Shown here piece by piece: positions 1 to 9,040 of a DNA stretch of 64,000 nucleotides (the stretch's first letter is position 1; every line of letters starts with the position of its first letter). A program made the translations under genes and the position numbers. The notes below the pieces were generated by a model. That model saw only the letters and a program-made list of their open reading frames with translations, was not told the DNA's origin and did not search any database. Where the stretch lies: positions 1-64,000 of the forward strand of contig NZ_VZPJ01000013.1 in assembly GCF_008801605.1 (NCBI RefSeq), read 5' to 3'. This DNA comes from Pseudomonas brassicacearum subsp. brassicacearum. Lineage in GTDB: Bacteria > Pseudomonadota > Gammaproteobacteria > Pseudomonadales > Pseudomonadaceae.

Positions 1-212
1 ACGCCAAAAAAGTAACCAAAAAGGCTTTGCCCCACCACTCGGTGCCTCGCCTAGGCTCGGCATGCCCGAACGAAGGCATTGCTCCGTGGGCCCGCCGCGA
101 AGGGCCATCCATGGCCCAGCGCGGCTATCCCGGCATCCATGCCGGGATGCCCACTCCACAATGCCTGCGTTCGGCCAGCGTGGTTAACGGGGCGCCGAGA
201 TCAACGTCCATC
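1..212. repeat. Long dispersed intergenic repeat, body A (copy 1, truncated by window edge)
   Basis: Non-coding stretch that reappears almost unchanged, on the other strand, at about 43563-43770. It contains two internal palindromes (around GGGCCATCCATGGCCC and CCCGGCATCCATGCCGGG). Short open frames across it have the same translations at both loci only because the DNA is repeated, so no gene is called here. Confidence 0.8.
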
Positions 213-388
213 GCGAGGCGGCCTGACAGCCGACCTGGCTCTTGCGGGTGTACCCCAACCAGATTTGTGTGAGCAGGACCTGTGGGAGCAAAGCTTGCTC
301 GCGAGGCGGCCTGACAGCCGACCTGCGATTGCAGGTGTACCCCAATCCAATTGTGTGCGGGCTTGCTCGCTACCACAAAGGTTCGTAC
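213..388. repeat. Two 88-bp repeat units (second degenerate) next to body A
   Basis: Units begin at 213 and 301 with GCGAGGCGGCCTGACAGCCG, giving a period of exactly 88 bp. Each carries a REP-like core (GGGAGCAAAGCTTGCTCGCGA). The second unit decays after about 350. The same unit is present three times, inverted, at 43299-43562. The rest of the gap to mdcA (389-498) shows no repeat and probably holds the mdc promoter. Confidence 0.75.
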
Positions 389-498
389 CAATCCGGCAAC
401 CATTACTCCAACCGTAACGATCCGCCGTCGAGCTTGATTGATGCCCGCGCCACAACACTCCTAAGGTGAGCCCACGACAGCGAACCCGTGGAGTGGTC

Positions 499-2169
499 AT
501 GACAACAACAATATCCCCCGACTCGCGCTGGACGCGGCGGCGCAGCGAAAAGCAGCGGCGTCTCGGGCTGGTGAAGGGGCTTGCCGACGGTGTGGTGCTG
601 CCCACCGACAAGATCGTCGCGGCGCTGGAGGCGTTGATTCTGCCCGGCGACCGTGTGGTGCTGGAGGGCAATAACCAGAAGCAGGCGGACTTCCTTTCCC
701 GCTCCCTGGCGAAAGTCGACCCTTCGAAGCTGCACGATTTACACATGATCATGCCCAGCGTCGGGCGGTCCGAACACCTGGATCTGTTCGAGCGCGGCAT
801 TGCCCGTAAGCTCGATTTTTCCTTTGCTGGCACCCAGAGCCTGCGCATCAGCCAGTTGCTCGAAGATGGCCTGCTGGAAATCGGCGCGATCCATACCTAC
901 ATCGAACTCTATGCCCGGCTGGTGGTGGACCTGATTCCCAACGTGGTGCTCTCGGCCGGTTTCATGGCCGACCGCGCTGGCAATATCTACACCGGCCCCA
1001 GCACCGAAGACACACCGGCGCTGATCGAGCCGGCGGCCTTCAGCGACGGTATCGTCATTGTTCAGGTCAACCAGTTGGTGGATGACGTCAGCGACCTGCC
1101 GCGAGTCGACATCCCGGCGTCCTGGGTCGATTTCGTGGTGGTGGCCGACAAGCCGTTCTACATCGAGCCGCTGTTCACCCGCGACCCGCGCCATATCAAG
1201 CCTGTGCATGTGCTGATGGCGATGATGGCGATCCGCGGGATCTACGAAAAACACAACGTCCAGTCCCTCAATCACGGCATCGGTTTCAACACCGCCGCGA
1301 TTGAATTGATCCTGCCGACCTACGGCGAATCCCTTGGCCTGAAGGGCAAGATCTGCCGCAACTGGACGCTTAATCCGCACCCGACCCTGATCCCGGCCAT
1401 CGAAAGCGGCTGGGTCGAAAGTGTGCATTGCTTTGGCACCGAGCTGGGCATGGAGAACTATATTGCCGCCCGGCCGGACGTGTTCTTCACCGGCCACGAC
1501 GGCTCGCTGCGCTCCAACCGCATGGTCTGCCAACTGGCTGGGCAATACGCGGTGGACCTGTTCATCGGCGCCACCCTGCAAGTGGACGGCGACGGCCATT
1601 CCTCCACCGTGACCCGTGGCCGCTTGGCCGGCTTTGGCGGTGCGCCGAACATGGGCCATGACCCGCGCGGTCGTCGTCACGGCACGCCAGCCTGGCTCGA
1701 TATGCGCCACGGCGATGGCGAGGCGCCGTTGCTCGAGCGCGGCAAGAAGCTGGTGGTGCAGATGGTCGAGACGTTCCAGGAGGGCGGTAAACCGACCTTC
1801 GTCGAAACCCTCGACGCGGTGGACGTGGCGAAGAAAGCCGGCATGCCCCTGGCGCCGATCATGATCTACGGCGACGACGTCACCCATTTGCTCACCGAAG
1901 AGGGCATCGCCTACCTGTACAAGGCCCGCTCCCTGGAAGAGCGCCAGGCAATGATTGCTGCGGTGGCCGGCGTTACTGCCATTGGCCTGCGCCATGACCC
2001 GAAAGACACCGCGCGCATGCGCCGCGAAGGGCTGATCGCCTTGCCCGAAGACCTCGGTATTCGCCGCACCGACGCCACCCGCGAGTTGCTCGCGGCCAAG
2101 AGCGTGGCCGACCTGGTGGAGTGGTCCGGTGGCCTCTACAACCCGCCCGCCAAGTTCAGGAGCTGGTAA
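499..2169 (+). CDS. mdcA: Malonate decarboxylase alpha subunit (acetyl-S-ACP:malonate ACP transferase)
   Basis: This subunit exchanges acetyl for malonyl on the acyl carrier subunit, the CoA-transferase step of biotin-independent malonate decarboxylase. The 556-residue product matches the usual family length. The ATG at 499 is chosen over an upstream in-frame start at 466 because GGAG at 491-494 sits at ribosome-binding distance and the protein then begins MTTTISPDSRW. It is the first gene of a tight operon and its stop abuts the mdcB ATG. The order A-B-C-D-E-G-H-L-M is the known pseudomonad mdc order. Confidence 0.95.
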   Translation: MTTTISPDSRWTRRRSEKQRRLGLVKGLADGVVLPTDKIVAALEALILPGDRVVLEGNNQKQADFLSRSLAKVDPSKLHDLHMIMPSVGRSEHLDLFERGIARKLDFSFAGTQSLRISQLLEDGLLEIGAIHTYIELYARLVVDLIPNVVLSAGFMADRAGNIYTGPSTEDTPALIEPAAFSDGIVIVQVNQLVDDVSDLPRVDIPASWVDFVVVADKPFYIEPLFTRDPRHIKPVHVLMAMMAIRGIYEKHNVQSLNHGIGFNTAAIELILPTYGESLGLKGKICRNWTLNPHPTLIPAIESGWVESVHCFGTELGMENYIAARPDVFFTGHDGSLRSNRMVCQLAGQYAVDLFIGATLQVDGDGHSSTVTRGRLAGFGGAPNMGHDPRGRRHGTPAWLDMRHGDGEAPLLERGKKLVVQMVETFQEGGKPTFVETLDAVDVAKKAGMPLAPIMIYGDDVTHLLTEEGIAYLYKARSLEERQAMIAAVAGVTAIGLRHDPKDTARMRREGLIALPEDLGIRRTDATRELLAAKSVADLVEWSGGLYNPPAKFRSW

Positions 2170-3045
2170 ATGCACGCCTTCAACCTGCAACCGAAAAAAC
2201 TGTCCTTGACCGAGCACCTGGCGGATATGGCGGTGGACGCGCTGATCGACGAAGCCGACCTCTCGCCTAAACCGGCCTTGGTGGATCGTCGTGGCAATGG
2301 CGCCCACACCGACCTGCACCTGGGCCTGATGCACGCCTCGGCACTGTCGCTGTGGCCGGCGTTCAGGGAAATGGCCGAAGCCGCCCTCGACTGTGGCGAG
2401 ATCGGCTTGCCGCTACGCGAAGCCCTCGGGCGCATCGGCCGTGAGGGGGAAGCCTCGATGCTCGCTACCACTGGCGGCGTCAACACACACCGGGGTGCGA
2501 TCTGGGCCTTGGGCCTGTTGGTCGCTGCAACGGCGCTGGAACCTGAATCCAGTGCTGCCAGCGCCGTCGCTCTACGCGCTGCCCGCCTGGCCTTGCTCAA
2601 CGACCGCTATGCGCCCCAACCCTTGAGCCACGGCGCCCAGGTAGCCCAACGCTACGGCGTACGCGGTGCCCGGGAAGAAGCGCAACTGGCGTTCCCGGCG
2701 GTGACTGGCCTGGGCCTGCCGCAACTCAAGCGCAGTCGCGCGGCGGGCGCGGGAGAGCAGAACGCCCGGCTCGATGCCTTGCTGGCGATCATGACCACCC
2801 TGGCCGATACCTGCGTGCTCTATCGCGCCGGCGAGCCGGGTTTGCAGGCCATGCAACAGGGCGCCAAGGCGGTGCTCGATGCCGGTGGCAGTGCGAGCCT
2901 GGGCGGTCGTCGCCAATTGCACGCGCTGGACCAACAACTGATTGCCTTGAACGCCTCGCCCGGCGGCGCTGCCGACCTGCTCGCCGCCTGCCTGTTCCTC
3001 GATCGTATCGAGCGCGGCGATGGCCTCTTCCCAGGAGTGTGCTGA
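2170..3045 (+). CDS. mdcB: Triphosphoribosyl-dephospho-CoA synthase MdcB
   Basis: MdcB makes 2'-(5''-triphosphoribosyl)-3'-dephospho-CoA from ATP and dephospho-CoA, the precursor of the prosthetic group later attached to MdcC. The 291-residue protein is of CitG/MdcB type, with TTGGVNTHRGAIWALG near residue 100, the N-T-H-R-G signature of the family. Its ATG immediately follows the mdcA stop and its TGA overlaps the mdcC ATG, so translation is probably coupled along the operon. Confidence 0.93.
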   Translation: MHAFNLQPKKLSLTEHLADMAVDALIDEADLSPKPALVDRRGNGAHTDLHLGLMHASALSLWPAFREMAEAALDCGEIGLPLREALGRIGREGEASMLATTGGVNTHRGAIWALGLLVAATALEPESSAASAVALRAARLALLNDRYAPQPLSHGAQVAQRYGVRGAREEAQLAFPAVTGLGLPQLKRSRAAGAGEQNARLDALLAIMTTLADTCVLYRAGEPGLQAMQQGAKAVLDAGGSASLGGRRQLHALDQQLIALNASPGGAADLLAACLFLDRIERGDGLFPGVC

Positions 3046-3344
3046 TGGAAACCTTATCCTTTGAATTCCCTGCCGGGCAGCCGCCACGGGGGCGGGCGCT
3101 GGTGGGCTGCGTCGGCTCGGGCGACCTGGAAGTGCTGATCGAACCCGGCCTGGCAGGCAAGCTGACCATCCAGGTGCAGACCTCGGTCAACGGCAGTGAA
3201 CAACGCTGGCAGCACCTGTTCGCCCGCATGTTCGACGGCCAGACACCGCCGGCCTTGTCTATCGACATCCACGATTTCGGCGCCACCCCCGGCGTGGTGC
3301 GTTTGCGCCTGGAGCAAGGTTTCGAGGAGATCGGCCATGACTGA
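3045..3344 (+). CDS. mdcC: Malonate decarboxylase acyl carrier subunit (delta)
   Basis: This 99-residue carrier protein bears the phosphoribosyl-dephospho-CoA arm. The modified serine is visible as Ser25 in GCVGSGDLEV, the same position as in characterised Klebsiella MdcC. The ATG at 3045 overlaps the mdcB stop (ATGA type); an in-frame GTG two codons upstream is less likely. The last codons overlap the mdcD start at 3337. Confidence 0.93.
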   Translation: METLSFEFPAGQPPRGRALVGCVGSGDLEVLIEPGLAGKLTIQVQTSVNGSEQRWQHLFARMFDGQTPPALSIDIHDFGATPGVVRLRLEQGFEEIGHD

Positions 3345-4188
3345 CAGTGCAGCGTTGCTCAACAAGCACAGCTTCGTCGAACTCGGTGCCCGGCAACGGG
3401 CCAAGGCCTTGCTCGATGACGGCACTTTTCGCGAATTGCTCGACCCGTTCCAGCGGATCATGTCGCCATGGCTGTTGCGCCAGGGCGTGGTGCCGCAAAG
3501 CGATGACGGCGTGATGATCGCCAAGGGTACGCTCGATGGCCTGCCCGTGGTGATCGCCGCCATCGAAGGCGCGTTCCAGGGCGGCAGCCTCGGCGAAGTC
3601 GGCGGGGCGAAGATTGCCGGTGCGCTGGAACTGGCCGCGGAGGACAACCGCAAGGGCATCCCGACCCGTGCCGTATTGCTGCTGGAAACCGGCGGCGTGC
3701 GTTTGCAGGAGGCCAATCTCGGGTTGGCGGCGATCGCCGAGATTCATTCGGCGATTGTCGACCTGCGCCAATACCAACCGGTGGTCGGCGTGGTGGCCGG
3801 CAGCGTCGGCTGTTTTGGTGGCATGTCCATCGCCGCCGGGCTGTGCAGTTATCTGCTGGTGACCCAGGAAGCGCGGCTGGGCCTGAACGGCCCACAAGTG
3901 ATCGAACAGGAGGCCGGGATCGACGAATACGACTCCCGCGACCGGCCGTTCATCTGGAGCCTGACCGGCGGCGAGCAACGGTTCGCCAGTGGGTTGGTGG
4001 ATCGTTACGTCGCCGATGATGTGGCGCAGATCCGTCAACAGGTCGGCCAGTTGCTGCACCTGGGCGTTCCCGCGCAACACCGCAGCGGCCAGGCCGAGCT
4101 GTTCCTGCAACGCCTGGCCCGCTTGGACACTGAAGTGCAAATCGAACCGGCCACGGTTCGCCAGTTGTATCAGGGAGAACGCCCATGA
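3337..4188 (+). CDS. mdcD: Malonate decarboxylase beta subunit
   Basis: MdcD is one half of the carboxyltransferase-fold decarboxylase that removes CO2 from malonyl-S-ACP. The product has 283 residues in a crotonase-like fold, with glycine-rich oxyanion-hole stretches (GAFQGGSLGEVGG and GSVGCFGGMS) typical of biotin-dependent carboxyltransferase relatives. The ATG at 3337 overlaps the end of mdcC by 8 bp, and the end overlaps the mdcE ATG by 4 bp. It pairs with the gamma subunit next door. Confidence 0.93.
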   Translation: MTDSAALLNKHSFVELGARQRAKALLDDGTFRELLDPFQRIMSPWLLRQGVVPQSDDGVMIAKGTLDGLPVVIAAIEGAFQGGSLGEVGGAKIAGALELAAEDNRKGIPTRAVLLLETGGVRLQEANLGLAAIAEIHSAIVDLRQYQPVVGVVAGSVGCFGGMSIAAGLCSYLLVTQEARLGLNGPQVIEQEAGIDEYDSRDRPFIWSLTGGEQRFASGLVDRYVADDVAQIRQQVGQLLHLGVPAQHRSGQAELFLQRLARLDTEVQIEPATVRQLYQGERP

Positions 4189-4988
4189 GTGCCTATTCAT
4201 TGAGAGGCTTGCGCTGGTTCGAGGCCTTGGCTGGCGACGCCAAACCGCTGGAAGGCCTGCCGGCTTCGTTGAAAGTCGCTGACGTCAGGCTGGGCGAGCA
4301 AACCGTGCGCCTGCTGGCGGTGGTAGCTGATCCCGACAGTCGTTTTCCCCGTGCTCGCAATGGCGAAGTCGGTTTGCTGGAGGGCTGGGGTTTGGCTAAA
4401 GCGGTGGATGACGCCATCGACGCCGACCGCGATGCAGTCAACAAGCGTCCGCTGATCGCCGTTGTCGATGTACCGAGCCAGGCCTATGGGCGGCGTGAAG
4501 AAGCCCTGGGCATTCATCAGGCCTTGGCCGGTGCGGCGGACAGCTATGCCCGTGCGCGACTGGCCGGGCATCCGGTGATCGGTTTGCTGGTGGGCAAGGC
4601 CATGTCCGGGGCGTTCCTGGCCCACGGCTACCAGGCCAACCGCCTGATTGCGCTGCGCGACCCGGGGGTGATGGTCCACGCCATGGGCAAGGCCTCGGCG
4701 GCGCGAGTCACCCTGCGCAGTGTCGAAGAGCTTGAGGCCTTGGCCGCCAGCGTGCCACCGATGGCCTATGACATCGACAGTTTTGCCAGCCTGGGTCTGC
4801 TGTGGGAAACCTTGTCGGCGGAGCAGATCGAGCAACCGACGGCGGCTGATCTGGCCCGGGTGACGGATTGCCTGCAACAGGTGATCAACGATGTGGCCGC
4901 TGCGCCTCGCGACTTGAGCAGTCGCCTCGGTGCGACCCATCGCGCGGCTTCCAGCACCGTACGCCAGTTGCTGAGAGCACAGTGGTGA
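4185..4988 (+). CDS. mdcE: Malonate decarboxylase gamma subunit
   Basis: This is the 267-residue second half of the decarboxylase core. It forms a heterodimer with MdcD around the malonyl-S-ACP site. The segment VGKAMSGAFLAHGYQANR is the crotonase-like glycine/alanine loop expected of the family. Its start overlaps the mdcD stop by 4 bp and its TGA overlaps the mdcG GTG, so it is embedded in the operon. Confidence 0.92.
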   Translation: MSAYSLRGLRWFEALAGDAKPLEGLPASLKVADVRLGEQTVRLLAVVADPDSRFPRARNGEVGLLEGWGLAKAVDDAIDADRDAVNKRPLIAVVDVPSQAYGRREEALGIHQALAGAADSYARARLAGHPVIGLLVGKAMSGAFLAHGYQANRLIALRDPGVMVHAMGKASAARVTLRSVEELEALAASVPPMAYDIDSFASLGLLWETLSAEQIEQPTAADLARVTDCLQQVINDVAAAPRDLSSRLGATHRAASSTVRQLLRAQW

Positions 4989-5605
4989 ATACATATCTGG
5001 CCCATGACCTGCTCTGGGGGATGACCCCGGAACAGGTGCCTGCGGGTGCGCCGGCATGGGTGCTCGAATCGATTGCCGCCGGTCAACCGGTGGTGGTCCG
5101 GCGCTCGCTGACGGCTCCGGGTCAAATCGCGGTCGGCGTGCGCGGGCGTTCGCGCGAGCAGCGTTATGCAACGTCGATGGCGATTGCTGCGATTTCCCGT
5201 CGCGTCAGGCCGGAAGACCTTTGTCACGTTGCGTCGACTCGCGACTTGCCAGCCCTGCAAGCGCTGTCCCGCCTGCGTCCGCAGCTCGATGCCAGTGGCT
5301 GGGCCTGGGGGGTGAGTGGCAGCGCCGGGTTCGAGCTCGCCACGAGTATCGAGGCGTTGCATGAACGCAGCGACCTGGATCTGATTCTGCGGGTGCCGCA
5401 TTTTCTCGATCGTCTCCACGCCAGGGAATTGCTGGCGCAACTGGATGCCTCGGTTTGCGCCGTGGATATGCAATTGCAAACGCCCTGCGGTGCCGTCGCC
5501 TTGCGCGAGTGGGCGGGTTCGTCGCGGCGTGTCCTGCTCAAGGATGATGTGCAGGCACGGCTGGTGAACGATCCTTGGCAGCCTTCATTGGAGCAAGTCG
5601 CGTGA
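4985..5605 (+). CDS. mdcG: Phosphoribosyl-dephospho-CoA transferase (holo-ACP synthase) MdcG
   Basis: MdcG transfers the phosphoribosyl-dephospho-CoA group made by MdcB onto Ser25 of MdcC. It is a nucleotidyltransferase-fold protein of 206 residues. The paired aspartates are visible as Asp130 and Asp132 in ERSDLDLIL, after the GVSGSAGFELAT strand-loop. The start is the GTG at 4985, which overlaps the mdcE stop; open frame further upstream lies inside mdcE and is not used. Confidence 0.9.
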   Translation: MNTYLAHDLLWGMTPEQVPAGAPAWVLESIAAGQPVVVRRSLTAPGQIAVGVRGRSREQRYATSMAIAAISRRVRPEDLCHVASTRDLPALQALSRLRPQLDASGWAWGVSGSAGFELATSIEALHERSDLDLILRVPHFLDRLHARELLAQLDASVCAVDMQLQTPCGAVALREWAGSSRRVLLKDDVQARLVNDPWQPSLEQVA

Positions 5606-6522
5606 GCAGCCTCTTCGTCTTTCCCGGCCAGGGTGCGCAGCGCGTGGGCATGCTCCACGGCCTGGCGCCGCAAGTCCTCGACGAGGCGGGTGACGTGCTT
5701 GGTGAGGACGTCTTGCAGTTGGACAGTGCCGAGGCGCTGCAATCGACCCGCGCCGTGCAACTGTGCCTGTTGATTGCCGGCGTGGCAGCGTCGCGGCGAT
5801 TGCTGGAACAGGCGCCTGCGCCGGACTACGTGGCGGGACTGTCCATCGGCGCTTATCCGGCGGCGGTGGTGGCCGGGGCGCTGGGGTTCGAGGATGCGTT
5901 GCGACTGGTCAGCCTGCGGGGCGAATTGATGCAGCGGGCGTATCCGCAAGGCTATGGCATGACCGCGATCATCGGCCTGGACCTCGCGGCAGTGGAAGCG
6001 TTGCTGGCGCAGGTGCACAGCGACCGCACCCCGGTCTACCTGGCCAACATCAACGCGGATAATCAGGTGGTCATCGCCGGCAGTGACGAGGCCATGAACA
6101 ACGTTGCCAGGCAGGCGCGAAGCCTGGGTGCCGGGAAGGCCTGTCGGCTGGCGGTGAGCGTGCCGTCCCATTGCCCGTTGCTGGAAGCACCGGCCCGGGC
6201 ATTGGCCCAGGCATTTGCCGACGTACCGTTGAAAGCACCAGCCTTGGGTTATCTCAGCGGTAGCCGCGCGCGACCGGTGATCAACACCGAGGCCTTGCGC
6301 GACGACCTGGCGCTCAACATGTGCCGCGTGGTGGATTGGCGCGGTACCGTGCAAAGCGCTTACGAACGCGGTGTGCGGCTACAGATCGAACTGCCGCCCG
6401 GTGCGGTGCTGACCGCCCTGGCGCGCCGGGTGTTCGAGCAGGGCACTGTCATGGCTTTCGACGGCGCCCGGCTCGACACCTTGCAGGCGCTGTTGCGTGA
6501 GGAGGGAAACCGCCAACCCTAA
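5602..6522 (+). CDS. mdcH: Malonate decarboxylase epsilon subunit (malonyl-CoA:ACP transacylase)
   Basis: MdcH primes the enzyme by moving malonyl from malonyl-CoA to MdcC. The 306-residue protein is FabD-like, with PGQGAQ at residues 8-13, nucleophile Ser81 in GLSIGAYP and probable catalytic His190 in VPSHCPLLEA. A GTG start at 5602 overlaps the mdcG stop by 4 bp. It closes the enzyme part of the operon; the transporter genes follow after 67 bp. Confidence 0.92.
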   Translation: MSSLFVFPGQGAQRVGMLHGLAPQVLDEAGDVLGEDVLQLDSAEALQSTRAVQLCLLIAGVAASRRLLEQAPAPDYVAGLSIGAYPAAVVAGALGFEDALRLVSLRGELMQRAYPQGYGMTAIIGLDLAAVEALLAQVHSDRTPVYLANINADNQVVIAGSDEAMNNVARQARSLGAGKACRLAVSVPSHCPLLEAPARALAQAFADVPLKAPALGYLSGSRARPVINTEALRDDLALNMCRVVDWRGTVQSAYERGVRLQIELPPGAVLTALARRVFEQGTVMAFDGARLDTLQALLREEGNRQP

Positions 6523-6589
6523 ACCACCGACTCAAGCTGGCGAAGCACAAAAACAACAACTTCGACGATGCACTTTGAGGACTACAACA

Positions 6590-6982
6590 ATGATTATCTA
6601 CGGTGTGGCATTTTTGGCCTTTTGTACCCTGGCGGGTATTTTTATCGGTGAGCTGCTGGGCAAATTGATCGGCGTGCCGGCCAACGTCGGCGGCGTCGGC
6701 ATTGCGATGCTGTTGTTGATCGGCCTGGGCAGCTACCTGAGCAAGCGCGGCCTGTTCAAGGGCAAATCCGAGGCCGGCGTGGAATTCTGGAGCGCGGTCT
6801 ACATCCCCATTGTGGTCGCGATGGCGGCGCAGCAAAACGTCTACGGCGCGCTCAAGGGCGGGCCGATGGCGATCCTGGCCGGAACCCTGGCGGTGGTGAT
6901 TGCCTTTGCGTTGGTGCCGGTGCTGGTGCGCATTGGCAACAAAGGGCCTCAGGCCGACGTTTCCGTTAAGACGGTCGGGTGA
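6590..6982 (+). CDS. mdcL: Malonate transporter subunit MdcL/MadL
   Basis: This 130-residue inner-membrane protein has about four hydrophobic helices and belongs to the MadL family, which works with MadM as a sodium-coupled malonate importer. GAGG at 6577-6580 precedes the ATG at 6590. Open frame upstream of this start overlaps mdcH and is ignored. The TGA overlaps the upstream candidate start of mdcM. Confidence 0.9.
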   Translation: MIIYGVAFLAFCTLAGIFIGELLGKLIGVPANVGGVGIAMLLLIGLGSYLSKRGLFKGKSEAGVEFWSAVYIPIVVAMAAQQNVYGALKGGPMAILAGTLAVVIAFALVPVLVRIGNKGPQADVSVKTVG

Positions 6983-6987
6983 TTGCC

Positions 6988-7752
6988 ATGTACGAATCCA
7001 TGATGAAAGTGATCACCGGCTACGGCCTGATCAGCGGTTTCGCCATTGTCGGCATCACCATGTGGGTGTCCTACTGGATCAGCAACACGTTCACCAAAGG
7101 TCGCCTGCATGGTTCGGCCATCGCCATTCTCCTGGGGCTGGTGCTTTCCTACATTGGCGGGGCAATGACCGGCGGGCAGAAGGGCGTGGTGGACATTCCG
7201 CTGCTGTCCGGGATTGGTTTGCTCGGCGGCGCGATGCTGCGGGACTTTGCCATCGTCGCCACGGCGTTCGGCGTGAGTATCGAAGAACTCAAGCGCGCCG
7301 GTTTCGTTGGGGTGCTGGCGCTGTTTGTCGGAGTCGGTACGTCGTTCATTGCTGGCGTCGGGGTCGCGATGGCTTTCGGTTACACCGATGCGGTGAGCCT
7401 GACCACCATTGGCGCCGGGGCGGTGACCTACATCGTCGGGCCGGTGACCGGGGCGGCGATTGGTGCCAGTTCCGAAGTGATGGCGCTGTCCATTGCCGCC
7501 GGGTTGATCAAGGCGATCCTGGTGATGGTGGCGACGCCGTTCGTGGCACCGATGATTGGCCTGAATAATCCACGCAGTGCGGTGATTTTCGGTGGCTTGA
7601 TGGGCACCTCTAGCGGCGTGGCCGGCGGGCTGGCGGCCACCGATCCGAAGCTGGTGCCGTATGGCTGCCTGACGGCGGCGTTCTATACGGCGCTTGGGTG
7701 CTTGTTGGGGCCTTCGTTGTTGTTTCTGATCATGCGGGGGTTGATGGGGTAG
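6988..7752 (+). CDS. mdcM: Malonate transporter subunit MdcM/MadM
   Basis: This 254-residue polytopic inner-membrane protein of the MadM family is the larger malonate carrier subunit and is rich in glycine-containing helices (GPVTGAAIGASSE). The ATG at 6988 is preferred because the protein then opens MYESMMKVITGYG. A GTG at 6979 overlapping the mdcL stop would add three residues and cannot be excluded. A separate mdcF-type carrier gene is absent. Confidence 0.9.
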   Translation: MYESMMKVITGYGLISGFAIVGITMWVSYWISNTFTKGRLHGSAIAILLGLVLSYIGGAMTGGQKGVVDIPLLSGIGLLGGAMLRDFAIVATAFGVSIEELKRAGFVGVLALFVGVGTSFIAGVGVAMAFGYTDAVSLTTIGAGAVTYIVGPVTGAAIGASSEVMALSIAAGLIKAILVMVATPFVAPMIGLNNPRSAVIFGGLMGTSSGVAGGLAATDPKLVPYGCLTAAFYTALGCLLGPSLLFLIMRGLMG

Positions 7753-7783
7753 GGCTTTGAATTTGCGCTGAACGGGCTGTCCT

Positions 7784-7857
7784 CATCGCGAGCAGGCTCG
7801 TTCCCACAGGGGATTTGTGAACACCGATCCAATGTGGGAGCGAGCCTGCTCGCGATG
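7784..7857. repeat. REP pair between mdcM and mdcR
   Basis: Two inverted REP cores (CATCGCGAGCAGGCTCG and CGAGCCTGCTCGCGATG) face each other between convergent genes. The structure could also end transcription from both sides. Confidence 0.9.
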
Positions 7858-7871
7858 AAGGCAACACGGTG

Positions 7872-8786
7872 TCAAACCTGGCGATTGGCATACATCCGAC
7901 ACTCGGCCAACAGCGCCAGCAAATTCGGATCACGCTCCTTGGCTTTCAGGAACACCACGCCAATGCGCTGTTGTAGCCGATACCTTTCCTGCAACGGGAT
8001 CAATTTCACCCGGTTTTCATACACCGCCGCAATTCGCCCCGGCAACAACGCATAGCCCACCCCGGAGCTGACCATGCTCAGCAGGGTGAAGATGTCGTTG
8101 ACCTGCATCGCCACCTTCGGTTCGAACCCCGCCTGCTTGAACACCCGGATACCGTCCTGGTGCGTGGCAAAACCCTGGGTCAGGGTGATGAACGTCTCGT
8201 CGCGCACCTCGGCCAGATCGACTTCAGTGCGTTGGGCAAAGGGTGAGTCGGCCGGTGTGGCGAGGAAGATGTCGTCGCAAAACAGCTCGATATGCTCGCA
8301 GTCGGGGTCGTTCACGCTGTCGTCCAGGGAGATCAGGATCGCGTCCACCTCCATGTTCTTGAGCTTGTACAGCAGGTCGATGTTCGAACCCAGGATCAGG
8401 TCGATATTGAGCTCGCTGCGGCGGATTTTCAGGCCCATGATCAGTTGCGGCACGGTCTTGACCGTCAACGAATACAGCGAGCCGAGCTTGAAGCGTTCGG
8501 CGGAGAAGCCGGCGGCTTCGCGGGTCAGGCGCACGCTTTCGACCACGTCCTGGATCAGCTTCTGCGCCCGTTCTTCCAGCACATAAGCGCTTTCCAGCGG
8601 CGTGAGGTTGCGGCCTTCGTGCTTGAACAACGGGCAACGCAGGGCGCTCTCCAGCGAGTGAATGGCCCGGTGCACACTGACGTTGCTGGTCTGCAACTCG
8701 GCCGCCGCCCGCGCCAGGTTGCCGGTGCGCATGAAGGCCAGGAACACCTCGAGTTTCTTCAGGGTCAATTCTTCGTCGATCAGCAT
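7872..8786 (-). CDS. mdcR: LysR-family regulator of the malonate operon
   Basis: A 304-residue LysR regulator with an N-terminal winged helix-turn-helix (residues about 10-65, NLARAAAELQTSNVSVHRAI) and a C-terminal effector domain. Its position at the end of the mdc cluster and its resemblance to MdcR suggest malonate-responsive activation of mdcA-M. The start is MLIDEELTLKK at 8786. The frame continues far upstream, but through a palindromic repeat, so the long version is rejected. It converges on mdcM. Confidence 0.88.
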   Translation of the reverse strand: MLIDEELTLKKLEVFLAFMRTGNLARAAAELQTSNVSVHRAIHSLESALRCPLFKHEGRNLTPLESAYVLEERAQKLIQDVVESVRLTREAAGFSAERFKLGSLYSLTVKTVPQLIMGLKIRRSELNIDLILGSNIDLLYKLKNMEVDAILISLDDSVNDPDCEHIELFCDDIFLATPADSPFAQRTEVDLAEVRDETFITLTQGFATHQDGIRVFKQAGFEPKVAMQVNDIFTLLSMVSSGVGYALLPGRIAAVYENRVKLIPLQERYRLQQRIGVVFLKAKERDPNLLALLAECRMYANRQV

Positions 8787-8841
8787 GGGGCGGACTCTTA
8801 TTCGTATTGCCCGATTGTGCCCCAATCGGTCTTGGGATGTA

Positions 8842-8948
8842 GATCGTTCCCACGCTCTGCGTGGAAATGCCTCAAGGGACGCTCTGCGTCCGCTTCGGGA
8901 CGCGGAGCGTCCCCGGCTGCATTCCCCACGCGGAGCGTGGGAACGATC
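8842..8948. repeat. 107-bp palindromic repeat, second family (copy 1)
   Basis: Long imperfect palindrome with ends CGTTCCCACGCTCTGCGTGG and CCACGCGGAGCGTGGGAACG and an inner GGACGCTCTGCGTCC / GGGACGCGGAGCGTCCC pair. The same structure recurs at 13694-13801. It is unlike the REP cores elsewhere in the window. Confidence 0.85.
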
Positions 8949-9040
8949 ATTAGCCTTGCTTCCACAGCAAGCAAAGCATTGCACTTTGACGCGCCAGGCC
9001 TGAGCCTTGGCGTCTGTTCTGGAATGTGAGGTGGGACTGG

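Noticed and set aside
27..469. Several overlapping short frames at the window start
   Set aside because: They lie wholly in body A and the 88-bp units, lack ribosome sites, and similar peptides recur at 43348-43700 only because the DNA is repeated.
739..2334. A 531-codon minus-strand frame
   Set aside because: Antisense shadow of mdcA and the start of mdcB, with no recognisable domain.
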